Assembly: GCA_012317185.1 (NCBI GenBank)
Contig: CP048838.1
Coordinates: forward strand, 1,054,001 to 1,118,000
Direction of reading: 5' to 3'
DNA from: [Clostridium] innocuum
GTDB taxonomy: Bacteria; Bacillota_I; Bacilli_A; Erysipelotrichales; Erysipelotrichaceae
DNA: 64,000 bases
Part shown: piece by piece, positions 32,687-41,574 of the stretch
How positions within the stretch are numbered: position 1 is the stretch's first letter
How the letters are laid out: each line of letters opens with the position of its first letter
The notes under the pieces: generated by a model
The model's database searches: none
Seen by the model: the letters and a program-made list of their open reading frames with translations, nothing else
What the model was told of the DNA's origin: nothing
Position numbers and translations under genes: made by a program

Positions 32687-34111
32687 ATGTCAAACGATGT
32701 ATCTTTGCGTGTGAAGGCTCAGCGCCTTGGCGGAAAGCTCAGTGCCATGGTGCTTCCGAATCTGGGAGCGTTTATGGGCTGGGGCATTCTAACCGCTTTG
32801 GGAATCTGGTTGTCCAATGATATGCTGAAGGCCTTTATTTCACCGGTACTCACGTACCTGCTTCCGCTGTTAATCGCAATTTCCGGGGGAAAAATGATAT
32901 ATGGAGAAAAAGGTGCTGTTATCGGTGCCTTTACCACAATGGGGGTTATCATCGGAGCGGATATTTCCATGCTGCTGGGAGCCATGATAATCGCACCGCT
33001 GTCCGCATGGCTGTTGAAAAAGCTGGATGCGGTTGTGGAGCCGCTGATTCCTGTCGGCTTTGAGCTGCTGATTGGAAATTTGACTGTTGCCCTGCTTGGT
33101 GCGGTTATTGCAATCATCGGCTGTGTCTGGATCGCTCCGGCCATTACGTCACTGTCTGCTGTGTTCTCCGCAGGTGTTTCCACCTTGGAAAACAACAATC
33201 TGTTACCGCTGACAGCGATCTTCATCGAGCCGGCGAAGGTGCTGTTTCTGAACAATGCCATCGGACAGGGAATCCTGACGCCGCTTGGTACGACACAGCT
33301 GAATGAATTCGGGAAATCGGTGTTGTTTCTGCTGGAATCCAATCCCGGACCGGGACTTGGTATACTGCTGGCATATTGCTTCTTTGGCAAGGGAAATGCA
33401 AAAGCAAATGCCTATGGAGCCAGCATTATCCACTTCTTCGGCGGTATTCATGAAATTTACTTCCCGTTTATCCTGATGAATCCGCTGACCGTTCTGGCTG
33501 CAATTGCCGGAGGGATTACCGGCACCTTCCTGTTTACACTGTTCAATGTCGGTCTGGTGGGAGTCAGCTCTCCCGGAAGTATCGTCACCATTATGATGAT
33601 GGCCTCGGCTGGAGATCAGCTGCTGATTCTGCTTGCCGTTCTTGCTTCAACCGCCGTCAGCTTTCTGGTTGCCGCTGTCATTGTGAAGCATTCCAAACAG
33701 AATGATGAGGATGTAAATAAGAACCTGAAGGAAGCCGCAAAGCAGATGGAGTCTTTGAAGGGAAAGAAATCCCGGATATCCTCTGTGTTTGAGGAAAAGG
33801 AAGCTGTGACGGATTTCCGTACAGTAAAGCGTATTGTGTATGTATGTGATGCCGGGATGGGATCTTCTGCCATGGGCGCGAGTGTGATAGCCAAGCGGCT
33901 GCGAAAGGCCGGAATCACAGATATCACGGTGGAGCATGCCCGGGTCATGGAGCTGCCGGATCCAAAGGCGGATATCATTGTTACGCACGTGTCTTTGCGG
34001 CAGGTGGCACATGAGAAACAGCCGGATATCAAAATCATATCCATTGAGGATTATTTGAATGCACCGGAATATGATGAGCTCGTAAACAGCATCAAGGCAG
34101 CGAGATCATAA
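32687..34111 (+). CDS. PTS EIICB component, mannitol family
   Basis: The product is 474 aa, with start ATG 32687 after AGAGGAG. About eight membrane segments form EIIC, and GGIHEIYFPFILMNP near residue 260 is the mannitol-type EIIC signature. A linker leads to EIIB, which begins near 380 with RIVYVCDAGMGSSAMGA, whose Cys is the phosphorylation site. The protein imports and phosphorylates a polyol or similar sugar, taking phosphate from the separate EIIA encoded at 34842. The operon lacks mtlD, so the substrate may not be mannitol. Confidence 0.9.
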   Translation: MSNDVSLRVKAQRLGGKLSAMVLPNLGAFMGWGILTALGIWLSNDMLKAFISPVLTYLLPLLIAISGGKMIYGEKGAVIGAFTTMGVIIGADISMLLGAMIIAPLSAWLLKKLDAVVEPLIPVGFELLIGNLTVALLGAVIAIIGCVWIAPAITSLSAVFSAGVSTLENNNLLPLTAIFIEPAKVLFLNNAIGQGILTPLGTTQLNEFGKSVLFLLESNPGPGLGILLAYCFFGKGNAKANAYGASIIHFFGGIHEIYFPFILMNPLTVLAAIAGGITGTFLFTLFNVGLVGVSSPGSIVTIMMMASAGDQLLILLAVLASTAVSFLVAAVIVKHSKQNDEDVNKNLKEAAKQMESLKGKKSRISSVFEEKEAVTDFRTVKRIVYVCDAGMGSSAMGASVIAKRLRKAGITDITVEHARVMELPDPKADIIVTHVSLRQVAHEKQPDIKIISIEDYLNAPEYDELVNSIKAARS

Positions 34112-34115
34112 GCTG

Positions 34116-34152
34116 AAAAAGGAATCTGAGCGTATATGAGGATTCCTTTTTT
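34116..34152 (+). terminator. Hairpin terminator inside the PTS operon
   Basis: AAAAAGGAATC (34116-34126) pairs with GATTCCTTTTTT (34141-34152). It lies 15 bp before the next gene, whose ribosome site AAAGGAG follows at once. It would lower expression of the distal genes relative to EIICB. Confidence 0.75.
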
Positions 34153-34166
34153 AAAAGGAGGGTTCT

Positions 34167-34826
34167 ATGTTAAAGGCACTCGTATTTGATTTTGACGGTG
34201 TTATTGTCGATACCGAAACACAATGGTACTATATATACAGAGATTGGCTGAAAAAGGTCTATCATTATGATTTAAGCATACAGGATTATCTGGTGTGCGT
34301 CGGCTCCAGCAGTGAGCGGCTGTTTGCTTTCCTGAAGCAAAAGCTTGGTACGGATGAGGATATCCGTGAATTTGAGAAACAGGCAATGGCAGAGTTTATT
34401 GAGCGTACCCGTACTCTTCCGGCAATGGAGGGCGTTACAGAACTGGTCACAGCGGCGAAGAAAAAAGGACTGCGCCTGGCAATTGCGACCTCTGCGACCA
34501 GAAAAAAACCGCAGGTGCATCTGGAGCGGCTGCAGCTGCTGGATTATTTTGATGCATTTTCCACAGCGGAATTAAGCAGACACATCAAGCCTGCACCGGA
34601 TATATTTTTGAAAGCCGCAGAGCTTCTTGGCTGCTCCTGTGCAGAATGTCTGGCAATAGAGGATTCCCGCAACGGCCTGATCGCAGCTGATAAAGCAGGT
34701 ATGCCGTGTCTGATCGTACCAAACAAAATTACAGAGTCAAGTGATTTTACAGGCTGCTATCGTAAGGTTTCCTCTTTGAAGGAACTGAAACTAAAGGAAC
34801 TCATTGCGGATTTTCAATCCTCATAG
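34167..34826 (+). CDS. HAD phosphatase (beta-phosphoglucomutase-like) of the PTS operon
   Basis: The product is 219 aa. Motif I is FDFDGVIVDTE, motif II the Thr/Ser of IATSATRKK, motif III the Lys of RHIKPAPDIF, and motif IV AIEDSRNGLIAA. A helical cap lies between motifs I and II. These enzymes dephosphorylate or isomerise sugar phosphates; here the likely job is removing the phosphate placed by the PTS so that the dehydrogenase or ROK kinase can act. Confidence 0.87.
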   Translation: MLKALVFDFDGVIVDTETQWYYIYRDWLKKVYHYDLSIQDYLVCVGSSSERLFAFLKQKLGTDEDIREFEKQAMAEFIERTRTLPAMEGVTELVTAAKKKGLRLAIATSATRKKPQVHLERLQLLDYFDAFSTAELSRHIKPAPDIFLKAAELLGCSCAECLAIEDSRNGLIAADKAGMPCLIVPNKITESSDFTGCYRKVSSLKELKLKELIADFQSS

Positions 34827-34841
34827 CAAAGGAGAAACATC

Positions 34842-35309
34842 ATGTTAGAACTGATAAAAGAAGAAAATGTCGAGGTAGGTGTTCATGCCGCAGATTGGGA
34901 GGATGCAATCCGCAGGTCAGCACAGCATTTGCTGGAAACCGGAAAAATCGAGGAACGCTATATCCGTGCAATGATTGACGCGGTGCATCGCGTAGGTCCT
35001 TATATCGTATTGGGAAATCATGTTGCTTTGGCACATGCCCGACCGGAATGCGGTGTCAATGAGCTTTCAGTGCATTTCACAACCTTAGAGCCGCCGATAC
35101 CGTTTGGCAGTGAGAAATTTGATCCCGTATCGCTGATTATCACGCTTGCTGCAGTTGATGCCGACAGTCATCTGGAGCTGATCAGTGAGCTTGCGGATAT
35201 CCTCATGGAAGAAACACATGTCGAGCGTCTGTCAAGCTGTACAACCGAGCGGGAATTTGTTGAGCTGCTGCGGAGGATGAAGGAGGAATCGAATGCTTAT
35301 TACATTTGA
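34842..35309 (+). CDS. PTS EIIA component, fructose/mannitol type
   Basis: The product is 155 aa. The phosphoryl-accepting His is His65 in ALAHARPE, as in EIIA-Mtl/Fru. It passes phosphate from HPr to EIICB of the same operon. It overlaps the ROK gene by 17 bp. Confidence 0.9.
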   Translation: MLELIKEENVEVGVHAADWEDAIRRSAQHLLETGKIEERYIRAMIDAVHRVGPYIVLGNHVALAHARPECGVNELSVHFTTLEPPIPFGSEKFDPVSLIITLAAVDADSHLELISELADILMEETHVERLSSCTTEREFVELLRRMKEESNAYYI

Positions 35310-36186
35310 TATCGGAGGAACTTCCATCAAGTATGGTATCCTTACACTGCGAAAGGGCCAGCCGGTGTTTGTGATGCAGGATGAGGTGAGCAGCGATGCC
35401 AGAGTATTGAAGGGGCCTGGCATCCTGCATCGTGTTGAGTCACTGATTGCAAAGGCTATGCGGCAGGATATCAAAGGTATTGCTATTTCAACAGCAGGGA
35501 TGGTTGATGCGGAAAAGGGATGTATTCAGTATGCCAATGATAATATTCCGGAATATACCGGATTGCAGTTTAAACAGCAGCTGGAAGCCCGCTTTCATAT
35601 CCCCTGCTGGGTGGAGAACGATGTGAACGCCGCTGCTTTGGGAGAAGCAGTCTTCGGTGCCGGAAAGGGTGCTGCTCATGTACTGATGCTGACAATCGGA
35701 ACAGGGATCGGAGGAGCTGTGGTAATCGATTATACCATCTACCGTGGCTGTAGCGGAAGTGCTGGAGAAATCGGCTACATGTGGGTAAAGGATCATCACT
35801 TTCAGGATATCGCAAGCACAACAGCACTGGTTCAGCATGTGGAGGCACAGACAAAGGAAGCTGATTTGAATGGAAAAATCATATGTACACGGGCAAAACG
35901 CGGTGATGCTGTGTGTATGCAGGCAATCCGGGAGCTGTGCAGCCATATCGCTATTGGCGTAAGCAGCTGTGCCTGTCTGATGAATCCGCAGATCGTTATT
36001 CTTGGAGGCGGTATCATGACACAGAAGGAATTGTTTGCACCGCTGATGGAAACATATCTAAAGCAGTATATGAATGAAGAAATCTATGCGCATACACAGC
36101 TTGCTTTTGCACAGCTGGGAAATCGTGCCGGAATGGTTGGCGCTTGTGCTTACTGGATGAAACAGGAAGGAATCCGGTTCGCTTGA
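35293..36186 (+). CDS. ROK family sugar kinase
   Basis: The product is 297 aa. The N-terminal LITFDIGGTSIKYGIL is the phosphate loop, followed by VENDVNAAALGEAVFGAG and TIGTGIGGAVV with the catalytic Asp region. GEIGYMWV replaces the usual GEIGH, and the Cys-rich zinc motif of classical ROK glucokinases is absent. No DNA-binding domain is attached, so it is a kinase rather than a repressor. It is the last gene of the PTS operon and overlaps EIIA. Confidence 0.88.
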   Translation: MLITFDIGGTSIKYGILTLRKGQPVFVMQDEVSSDARVLKGPGILHRVESLIAKAMRQDIKGIAISTAGMVDAEKGCIQYANDNIPEYTGLQFKQQLEARFHIPCWVENDVNAAALGEAVFGAGKGAAHVLMLTIGTGIGGAVVIDYTIYRGCSGSAGEIGYMWVKDHHFQDIASTTALVQHVEAQTKEADLNGKIICTRAKRGDAVCMQAIRELCSHIAIGVSSCACLMNPQIVILGGGIMTQKELFAPLMETYLKQYMNEEIYAHTQLAFAQLGNRAGMVGACAYWMKQEGIRFA

Positions 36187-36282
36187 TATGACTTGAGAAC
36201 GATCTGGCTGCGAGTGTGCTGCAGGCTGATTGGCGCAATATACAGAAATCAATGCCACATACCAATTTACACCTTCATAAGG

Positions 36283-36328
36283 ACCTCGGATGATGTTCAG
36301 TAATTTGCTGAATACTTCGAGGTTTTTT
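36283..36328 (+). terminator. Terminator of the PTS operon
   Basis: ACCTCG (36283-36288) pairs with CGAGGT (36318-36323) and inner TTCAG with CTGAA, followed by six T. Confidence 0.8.
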
Positions 36329-36531
36329 AGAATAGGTATGTTTTCACTTAGTACAGGCTTCTTTGAATCTTTGTAGCTGCGAAACATATCAAACGATGAA
36401 AGTCTGCGCTTCATGATTTGCAAATCAATTCCACGGTCTCATCACAGGGATATCAGTGCCTGTCTTTATCTGTAAAATAATGCAGAATTTTTGCAGATTT
36501 GAAACGTATAGAAGTATGCAGGAGGTTCTGG

Positions 36532-36660
36532 ATGCGTAGACAATACACGTTTATAGCACCAAAAGGAAAGGCGTCCAAGGTCCGAATGGGCCGTCATCTG
36601 TTTAACATTCATTGTGATACTCAACGTATCCTGCATGAAGCAGGGGAAATCATTCTGTAG
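36532..36660 (+). CDS. Small basic protein of 42 aa, unknown
   Basis: ATG at 36532 follows AGGAGG with 6-base spacing. The product starts MRRQYTFIAPKGKASKVRMG and ends HEAGEIIL; it has no membrane segment. It could be a real small gene or a leftover of a mobile element, since it sits just before the structured segment and the IS. Confidence 0.4.
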   Translation: MRRQYTFIAPKGKASKVRMGRHLFNIHCDTQRILHEAGEIIL

Positions 36661-36718
36661 CATTAGAAAGCTGCGCAGATAGACAGTAAGAACAGGGAAA
36701 GGAGGTGAAGAAACACAT

Positions 36719-36970
36719 CAGCCATTTTCCGGGACTGGTGCCTACTATGTAAAAAAGAGTAATTGCACGAACACTCCTGCTTGAATCAAAAGACCCGAGG
36801 CTGGTTAGCCGGATTATACCTCAGTCCATAGGGGGTTCAATAGATACCCGGCATTAGAGCATAATCATGCAGATAGGGATACAGAGTAAAAAATGTTTAA
36901 CAAATAACAGGCAGAAGTCCCCCATCTCTGCGACGATAAGCAGATGGTGGGATGAAAGCAGCCATTTTCC
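36719..36970 (+). ncRNA. Structured segment bounded by 12-bp repeats; omega-RNA/right-end-like
   Basis: CAGCCATTTTCC occurs at 36719-36730 and again at 36959-36970. The 228 bases between hold GGCT-GGTT-AGCC inside GAGG/CCTC, GGG...ACCC, GCAT-AATC-ATGC, and near the right edge AGAAGTCCCCCA inside GCAGA/TCTGC plus a CCCCATCT/AGATGGTGGG stem. An AGAAG-(T/C)-CCC core before a terminal stem resembles the right end and guide-RNA scaffold of TnpB elements, including the one 1.9 kb downstream (AGAAGCTCCCA). No tnpB gene is attached. The assignment is an inference. Confidence 0.35.
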
Positions 36971-37281
36971 TTTATCCCTCACACTAGATAAATACGATTA
37001 AATTTCTTAGATTCAAAAAAAGCAAAAACATTTGAGAAAGGATTTTGCTCATGCTTTTTATGACTGTTGAGTGAAAATATCAAGAGATGAGCACAATTAC
37101 ATATAATTGATATGACTTTGTTAAATAAGGAATGCCTGAATAAATTTCCATCTATATCTTAAGTCAAATAAATGCGTAAGTTCTGTCCCTTTTCTTTATA
37201 AATATGGTAAATCAGACCGCCTTGTGGTATACTATGAGTATAAAAATAGTTTCGGTCGATATTATGAAATGAGGTGTATTT

Positions 37282-37710
37282 ATGCTAGATTTAGACAGTA
37301 ATGCTCATTCAGTGTTTGCTCTCCGTTATCATTTGATCATGACAACTAAATATCGGCGTCGTGTGTTCGATGATGTCATCAGTGATCGTGCAAAAGATAT
37401 CTTTCTTCATATTGCCAGATCCTATAACATCTCTCTTCAAGAATGGAATCATGATGTCGATCATATTCATATCCTGTTCTCTGCTCACCCTAACTCTTGT
37501 CTTACGAAATTCATCAATGCGTATAAGAGTGCCAGTTCACGTTTATTGAAGAAGGAGTTTCCTGAAATTCGTGAAAAGCTTTGGAAAGAAGCATTTTGGA
37601 GTCAGAGCTTCTGTTTGATCAGTACAGGAGGTGTCACCACCGACATCATCAAAGCTTATATCGAAAGTCAAGGTGAGAAGAATGGTGTCAAGAAAAGGGT
37701 ATCAGTTTAG
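37282..37710 (+). CDS. tnpA: IS200-like HUH transposase TnpA
   Basis: The product is 142 aa, full length. The HUH motif is His61-Ile-His63 in DVDHIHILFSA, and the catalytic Tyr is Tyr126 in IIKAYIESQGE, so the protein looks active. TnpA moves single-stranded DNA by a peel-and-paste route, recognising end hairpins. It overlaps tnpB by 29 bp. ATG at 37282 follows GAGGTG. Confidence 0.92.
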   Translation: MLDLDSNAHSVFALRYHLIMTTKYRRRVFDDVISDRAKDIFLHIARSYNISLQEWNHDVDHIHILFSAHPNSCLTKFINAYKSASSRLLKKEFPEIREKLWKEAFWSQSFCLISTGGVTTDIIKAYIESQGEKNGVKKRVSV

Positions 37711-38785
37711 AATCTATCCAAACAAGGAGCAAGAGATTTTCTTTACCAAAACATTTGGTTGTGTCCGTTTTTTATACAATCATATGTTAGATGACAAAAT
37801 CAAATATTATGAAAAAACTAAGAAAATGAAACAAACGACACCTGCATCCTATAAGAAGGATCATCCATTTCTCAAGGAAGTAGATTCTTTGGCATTAGCA
37901 AACGCTCAGCTACATTTAGAAGCTGCTTTCGAAAAGTTCTTCAAAGAAACAGATATCAGTTTTCCCAAATGGAAATCAAAGCATCAGGCGAAACAAAGTT
38001 ACACGACAAATATGGTCAACGGAAATATCCGATTATTTAGTGCGATACAAAACCAAACGACCTATCTACGTTTACCAAAGGCAGGTGATGTAAGGATCCA
38101 TATGCATCGCATACCACAGGGGATATTAAAAGCAGTGACGATAAGCAAACAGCAGGATCGTTATATTGCGACATGTCTGTTTGAATATGAAAATAAAGTA
38201 GAAAGTAAAGAAGTGGTACATGTGTTAGGTCTTGATTATTCGCAAAAACATTTATATGTAGATAGTGAAGGTCAGGTATGTGACTATCCCCATTTTTACC
38301 GTGCGAGTGAGAAGCGATTAGTAAGAGAACAACGCAAACTTTCCAAGATGATCAAAGGAAGTAATAACTATAAGAAGCAAAGGAACAAGGTAGCCAAGCT
38401 GCATGCCCATATAGGACAGCAAAGAAAAGATTTTCTACATAAAGAAAGCAGGAAGATAGCCAATTCCTGGGATATGGTAGTTGTAGAAGATATCGACATG
38501 AAAACTATGAGCCAAGGATTACAGCTAGGAAAGAATCTTATGGATAATGGCTTTGGCACCTTGAGAAATTATTTGAAGTACAAGTTGGAAGATGTGGGAA
38601 AACGGTTTATAAAAATCGATAAATGGTATGCCAGCACACAGATATGTAACCACTGTGGAGCAAAGAGAAAGATAGGACTGAATGAAAGAATCTATCAATG
38701 TCCGAAATGTGGTCATATAGAAGATCGTGATATCAATGCAGCGAAGAATATACGTGATGAAGGTATACGATTACATAGAGGTTAG
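37682..38785 (+). CDS. tnpB: TnpB RNA-guided nuclease (IS605 OrfB)
   Basis: The product is 367 aa from the ATG at 37682 (AAGGTGAG upstream). The RuvC residues are present: Asp185 in LGLDYSQKH, Glu269 in VVVEDIDM, and Asp348/350 in EDRDINAAKNI. The zinc ribbon has Cys322, 325, 340 and 343. This is the normal length and motif order of TnpB, the ancestor of Cas12, which cuts DNA guided by the omega RNA made from the element's right end and so favours retention of the IS. Confidence 0.93.
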   Translation: MVSRKGYQFRIYPNKEQEIFFTKTFGCVRFLYNHMLDDKIKYYEKTKKMKQTTPASYKKDHPFLKEVDSLALANAQLHLEAAFEKFFKETDISFPKWKSKHQAKQSYTTNMVNGNIRLFSAIQNQTTYLRLPKAGDVRIHMHRIPQGILKAVTISKQQDRYIATCLFEYENKVESKEVVHVLGLDYSQKHLYVDSEGQVCDYPHFYRASEKRLVREQRKLSKMIKGSNNYKKQRNKVAKLHAHIGQQRKDFLHKESRKIANSWDMVVVEDIDMKTMSQGLQLGKNLMDNGFGTLRNYLKYKLEDVGKRFIKIDKWYASTQICNHCGAKRKIGLNERIYQCPKCGHIEDRDINAAKNIRDEGIRLHRG

Positions 38786-38905
38786 GAAATAAGGATTACA
38801 AAGAACCGCTGGACGAGCGGGGATAGCTTGCTTATGCTTAGGATATTGGTTCTATCGAACACACTCTGCGCACCCGAAGGGTGAGAAGCTCCCACTTCTA
38901 TGCTA
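38786..38905 (+). ncRNA. Omega RNA scaffold at the right end of the IS605-type element
   Basis: After the tnpB stop come hairpins CCGCT-GGACG-AGCGG (38806-38820), CACCC-GAA-GGGTG (38871-38883) and AGAAG-CTCCCA-CTTCT (38884-38899). TnpB omega RNAs end at such right-end structures, with the guide taken from the flanking DNA. Here the guide would come from the 3' end of the MerR gene, if the element ends near 38905-38925 (inference). Confidence 0.55.
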
Positions 38906-38941
38906 GTCATAGTATATGTGTTGAGAGTACGTCACCTGTTT

Positions 38942-39757
38942 CTAATCCACCAGATCCATACGAATATAGGTCACGTACCGAGTATGATCCTTTTGTGCGA
39001 TATCGGCAATTAGATATTCCTCGTAGGCGTAGGGACCGATTATTAAATTGCATTGCTCAGCATACGCAAGCATCCGCTCGTAGGTATTCTGAATCGTATC
39101 ATAGGAGCCCTTATGCCATGCACACAGATAGCTCCCTTCCTCACGAATATGCGTGTTCCGGCGGATATCCTTTTCAATCTTCATAAAAAGATAAGAGAAA
39201 TTGAGATAATCCCTGTTACGTATATTATCTGTCTTGATCATACAGCCCACAGATTCCTGAACCAGTACATTATGTTCCTTACAGAAGCTGATATATTCCT
39301 CCATGAAGGAGGCAAAGCTGCGGCTGGAGGCATTCTCCAGATCATCGCTGCAAAGCAGTATCTCTCTGGGATATTGGCGTATGGTGATATCCTCATCCTC
39401 ATGCGTTACCGCAAACAGCGTGCTTTCCTTCATATAGACCATCATTCGCTTCAGGGCAAGCAGCTTTTCAATCTCCCGGTCCACCTCCTCAAACTTATCC
39501 TCCAGCAGCTGCAGAAACACTGCAGGACTGCGCTGCTCCAGAAATACCTTGATATCCTTCAGCGGCATTCCCATTTTTTTCAGCTTGGTGATGACGGAAA
39601 AGGTATCGTACTGATGATAGGAATAATACCGGTAGCCGTTCTCGTTGACCATGACCGGCTGAAAGAGCCCGATCTCATCGTAATGAAACAATACATGCTT
39701 TTCCACCCCGCAGATTTTCGCAAACTGTCCTGCTGTCAGATATTTCTTTTCCTTCAT
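38942..39757 (-). CDS. MerR family regulator with GyrI-like ligand-binding domain
   Basis: The product is 271 aa. Residues 5-75 are the MerR winged helix (TAGQFAKICGVEKHVLFHYDE, GYRYYSYHQYDTF), followed by a dimer helix (LLEDKFEEVDREIEKLLALK). Residues about 120-271 are an effector-binding domain like that of BmrR/GyrI, which binds bulky cationic drugs. It is divergent from a heterodimeric ABC exporter with a typical MerR promoter between. The IS605-type element ends just after its stop codon. Confidence 0.92.
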   Translation of the reverse strand: MKEKKYLTAGQFAKICGVEKHVLFHYDEIGLFQPVMVNENGYRYYSYHQYDTFSVITKLKKMGMPLKDIKVFLEQRSPAVFLQLLEDKFEEVDREIEKLLALKRMMVYMKESTLFAVTHEDEDITIRQYPREILLCSDDLENASSRSFASFMEEYISFCKEHNVLVQESVGCMIKTDNIRNRDYLNFSYLFMKIEKDIRRNTHIREEGSYLCAWHKGSYDTIQNTYERMLAYAEQCNLIIGPYAYEEYLIADIAQKDHTRYVTYIRMDLVD

Positions 39758-39772
39758 ATATACATTCTCCTC

Positions 39773-39803
39773 TTGACTGTAAGGTTACCTTATAGTTTAT
39801 GAT
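39773..39803 (+). promoter_or_regulatory. MerR-type promoter of the ABC exporter operon
   Basis: TTGACT (39773-39778) and TATGAT (39798-39803) are 19 bp apart, the over-long spacing that MerR proteins correct by untwisting DNA. The spacer contains the perfect palindrome TAAGGT-T-ACCTTA (39780-39792). Confidence 0.88.
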
Positions 39804-39843
39804 AGTATAGCTCACGAACGACGTCAAGAAAGGAAGGGATATT

Positions 39844-41574
39844 TTGAAACTTATTTTGCATTATCTGAAACGATATAAAAAACTATTCATTATCAATGTC
39901 ATCTCCGTTTTCGGATTTGCATTGGTGGAACTTGGCATCCCGACCATAATCGCGGATATGATCGATGTCGGTGTTATGAATGCCGATACGGATTATATCA
40001 TCCGCATGGGATTTGTCGTACTGCTGATCTCACTGATCGGCGTCAGTATGACAATTCTTCTCGGGTATTGCTGTGCAAAGATTTCCACGGCAATTACCAG
40101 AGATATCCGAAATGATATCTTTGATCATGCACAGCGCTTTACTGCGTATGAATTTAACAGGTTCGGGATTTCTTCCATGATTACCCGTACCAACAATGAT
40201 GCTTTTCAGATTCAGATGTTTGTCAATGTGCTGCTTCGTACTGCATTGATGACGCCGATCATGTTCGTTGCAAGTATTATCATGACGGCCAGAGCATCAC
40301 TGCCTTTGAGCGGTATCATTGTGGCAACCATCCCGTTGATTATCATCGGAGTCTTTGTGGTTGCGAAGATCAGTAAACCGATTTCCGAAAATCAGCAGGC
40401 ATCCCTGGATAGTCTGAACCGGATTTCCCGTGAGAACTTAAGTGGAATCCGTGTGATTCGTGCATTTGACAACGACGCCTATGAACAGCAGCGCTTTGAT
40501 GATACCAACGAGAAATTCACAGGCTATTCCAAAAAGCTGTTTAAGCTGATGATGATGACCTCGCCGATTTTCTTCCTGCTTATGAACGTAGCAGGCCTGT
40601 GCATTTACTGGGTGGCTGCTTTACTCATTCAGGGTGGCGATTTGCCGCTTGGTCAGCTGGTGGCCTTCATGGATTATCTGTTCCACGCCATGTTCTCCAT
40701 TATGCTGTTTTGCACAGTCTTTATGATGTATCCGCGTGCAGAGGTCAGTGCCAAGCGTATTGAAGCAGTATTTGATACGGTACCGCTGGTGCACAATGAC
40801 GGAAAACGCATGGATGGAAATCAGCAGGGAACGATCAGCTTCGAGCATGTGACCTTCGTCTATCCGGATGGGGAAGAGCCGGTGTTGAAGGATGTCAGCT
40901 TTTCTGCGAAAAAGGGTGAAACGATTGCCTTTATCGGAAGTACCGGGTCGGGAAAAAGTACACTGGTCAATCTGATACCGCGGTTTTACGATGTCAGCGA
41001 GGGAAGTATCCGGATCGACGGTGTGGATATCCGCGACTATGATTTATTTGAGCTGCGCTCCCGCTTAGGTGTGATACCGCAGAAAGCCTTTCTGTTCAAT
41101 GGAACGATTGCGGACAATATCCGCTTTGGAAAACCGGACGCAACCATGGAAGAGGTTATACAGGCGGCAAAAACCGCGCAGGCATATGACTTCATCATGG
41201 AAAAGGAGCATGGCTTTGAGGAAGAAATCACCGAGGGAGCGACCAATGTTTCCGGTGGGCAGAAGCAGCGTCTTTCCATTGCCCGGGCGCTGGTGCGCAA
41301 GCCGGATATCTATGTGTTTGATGATTCCTTCTCCGCACTGGACTTCAGAACGGATGCAACACTGCGCAAAGAGCTGAAAAAAGAAACCGGTGATGCCATC
41401 GTCATGGTTGTTGCACAGCGCATTTCCAGCATTATGGAAGCAGACCGCATTGTTGTGTTAAATGAAGGAAACGTCATCGGTACCGGAACTCACCGGGAAT
41501 TGCTGAAGAACTGTGAAATCTACAAGGAAATCGCATTGTCTCAGCTCAGTGAGGAGGAACTGGCACATGAATAA
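39844..41574 (+). CDS. ABC exporter half-transporter, degenerate-site subunit
   Basis: The product is 576 aa from a TTG start with AAAGGAAGG upstream. Six membrane helices occupy residues about 15-300. The ATPase domain has Walker A GSTGSGKS at 365-372, signature VSGGQ at 469-473, and Walker B VFDDS at 491-495. Asp494 replaces the catalytic Glu, the mark of the inactive-site subunit in heterodimeric exporters such as BmrCD, LmrCD and TM287/288. It pairs with the next gene, overlapping by 8 bp. Likely drug or toxic-compound efflux under MerR control. Confidence 0.92.
   Translation: MKLILHYLKRYKKLFIINVISVFGFALVELGIPTIIADMIDVGVMNADTDYIIRMGFVVLLISLIGVSMTILLGYCCAKISTAITRDIRNDIFDHAQRFTAYEFNRFGISSMITRTNNDAFQIQMFVNVLLRTALMTPIMFVASIIMTARASLPLSGIIVATIPLIIIGVFVVAKISKPISENQQASLDSLNRISRENLSGIRVIRAFDNDAYEQQRFDDTNEKFTGYSKKLFKLMMMTSPIFFLLMNVAGLCIYWVAALLIQGGDLPLGQLVAFMDYLFHAMFSIMLFCTVFMMYPRAEVSAKRIEAVFDTVPLVHNDGKRMDGNQQGTISFEHVTFVYPDGEEPVLKDVSFSAKKGETIAFIGSTGSGKSTLVNLIPRFYDVSEGSIRIDGVDIRDYDLFELRSRLGVIPQKAFLFNGTIADNIRFGKPDATMEEVIQAAKTAQAYDFIMEKEHGFEEEITEGATNVSGGQKQRLSIARALVRKPDIYVFDDSFSALDFRTDATLRKELKKETGDAIVMVVAQRISSIMEADRIVVLNEGNVIGTGTHRELLKNCEIYKEIALSQLSEEELAHE

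Larger units (their letters stand above)
37200..38925 (+). mobile_element. IS200/IS605-family insertion sequence (tnpA + tnpB + omega RNA)
   Basis: The element carries an HUH transposase and a TnpB with intact motifs in the usual order, then a hairpin-rich right end. It lies between the PTS operon region and the 3' end of the convergent MerR gene. The exact ends are not certain: the right end lies between the TnpB stop and the MerR stop at 38942, and the left end somewhere in the AT-rich 37000-37280. Confidence 0.85.

Noticed and set aside
36058..36423. Minus-strand frame beginning MKRRLSSFDMFRSYKDSKK
   Set aside because: It overlaps the ROK gene and the operon terminator, has no ribosome site, and loses protein-like composition after about 55 codons.
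36700..37000. Riboswitch or group II intron end
   Set aside because: The hairpins do not match cobalamin, c-di-GMP, T-box or intron domain V patterns; a transposon right end fits better.
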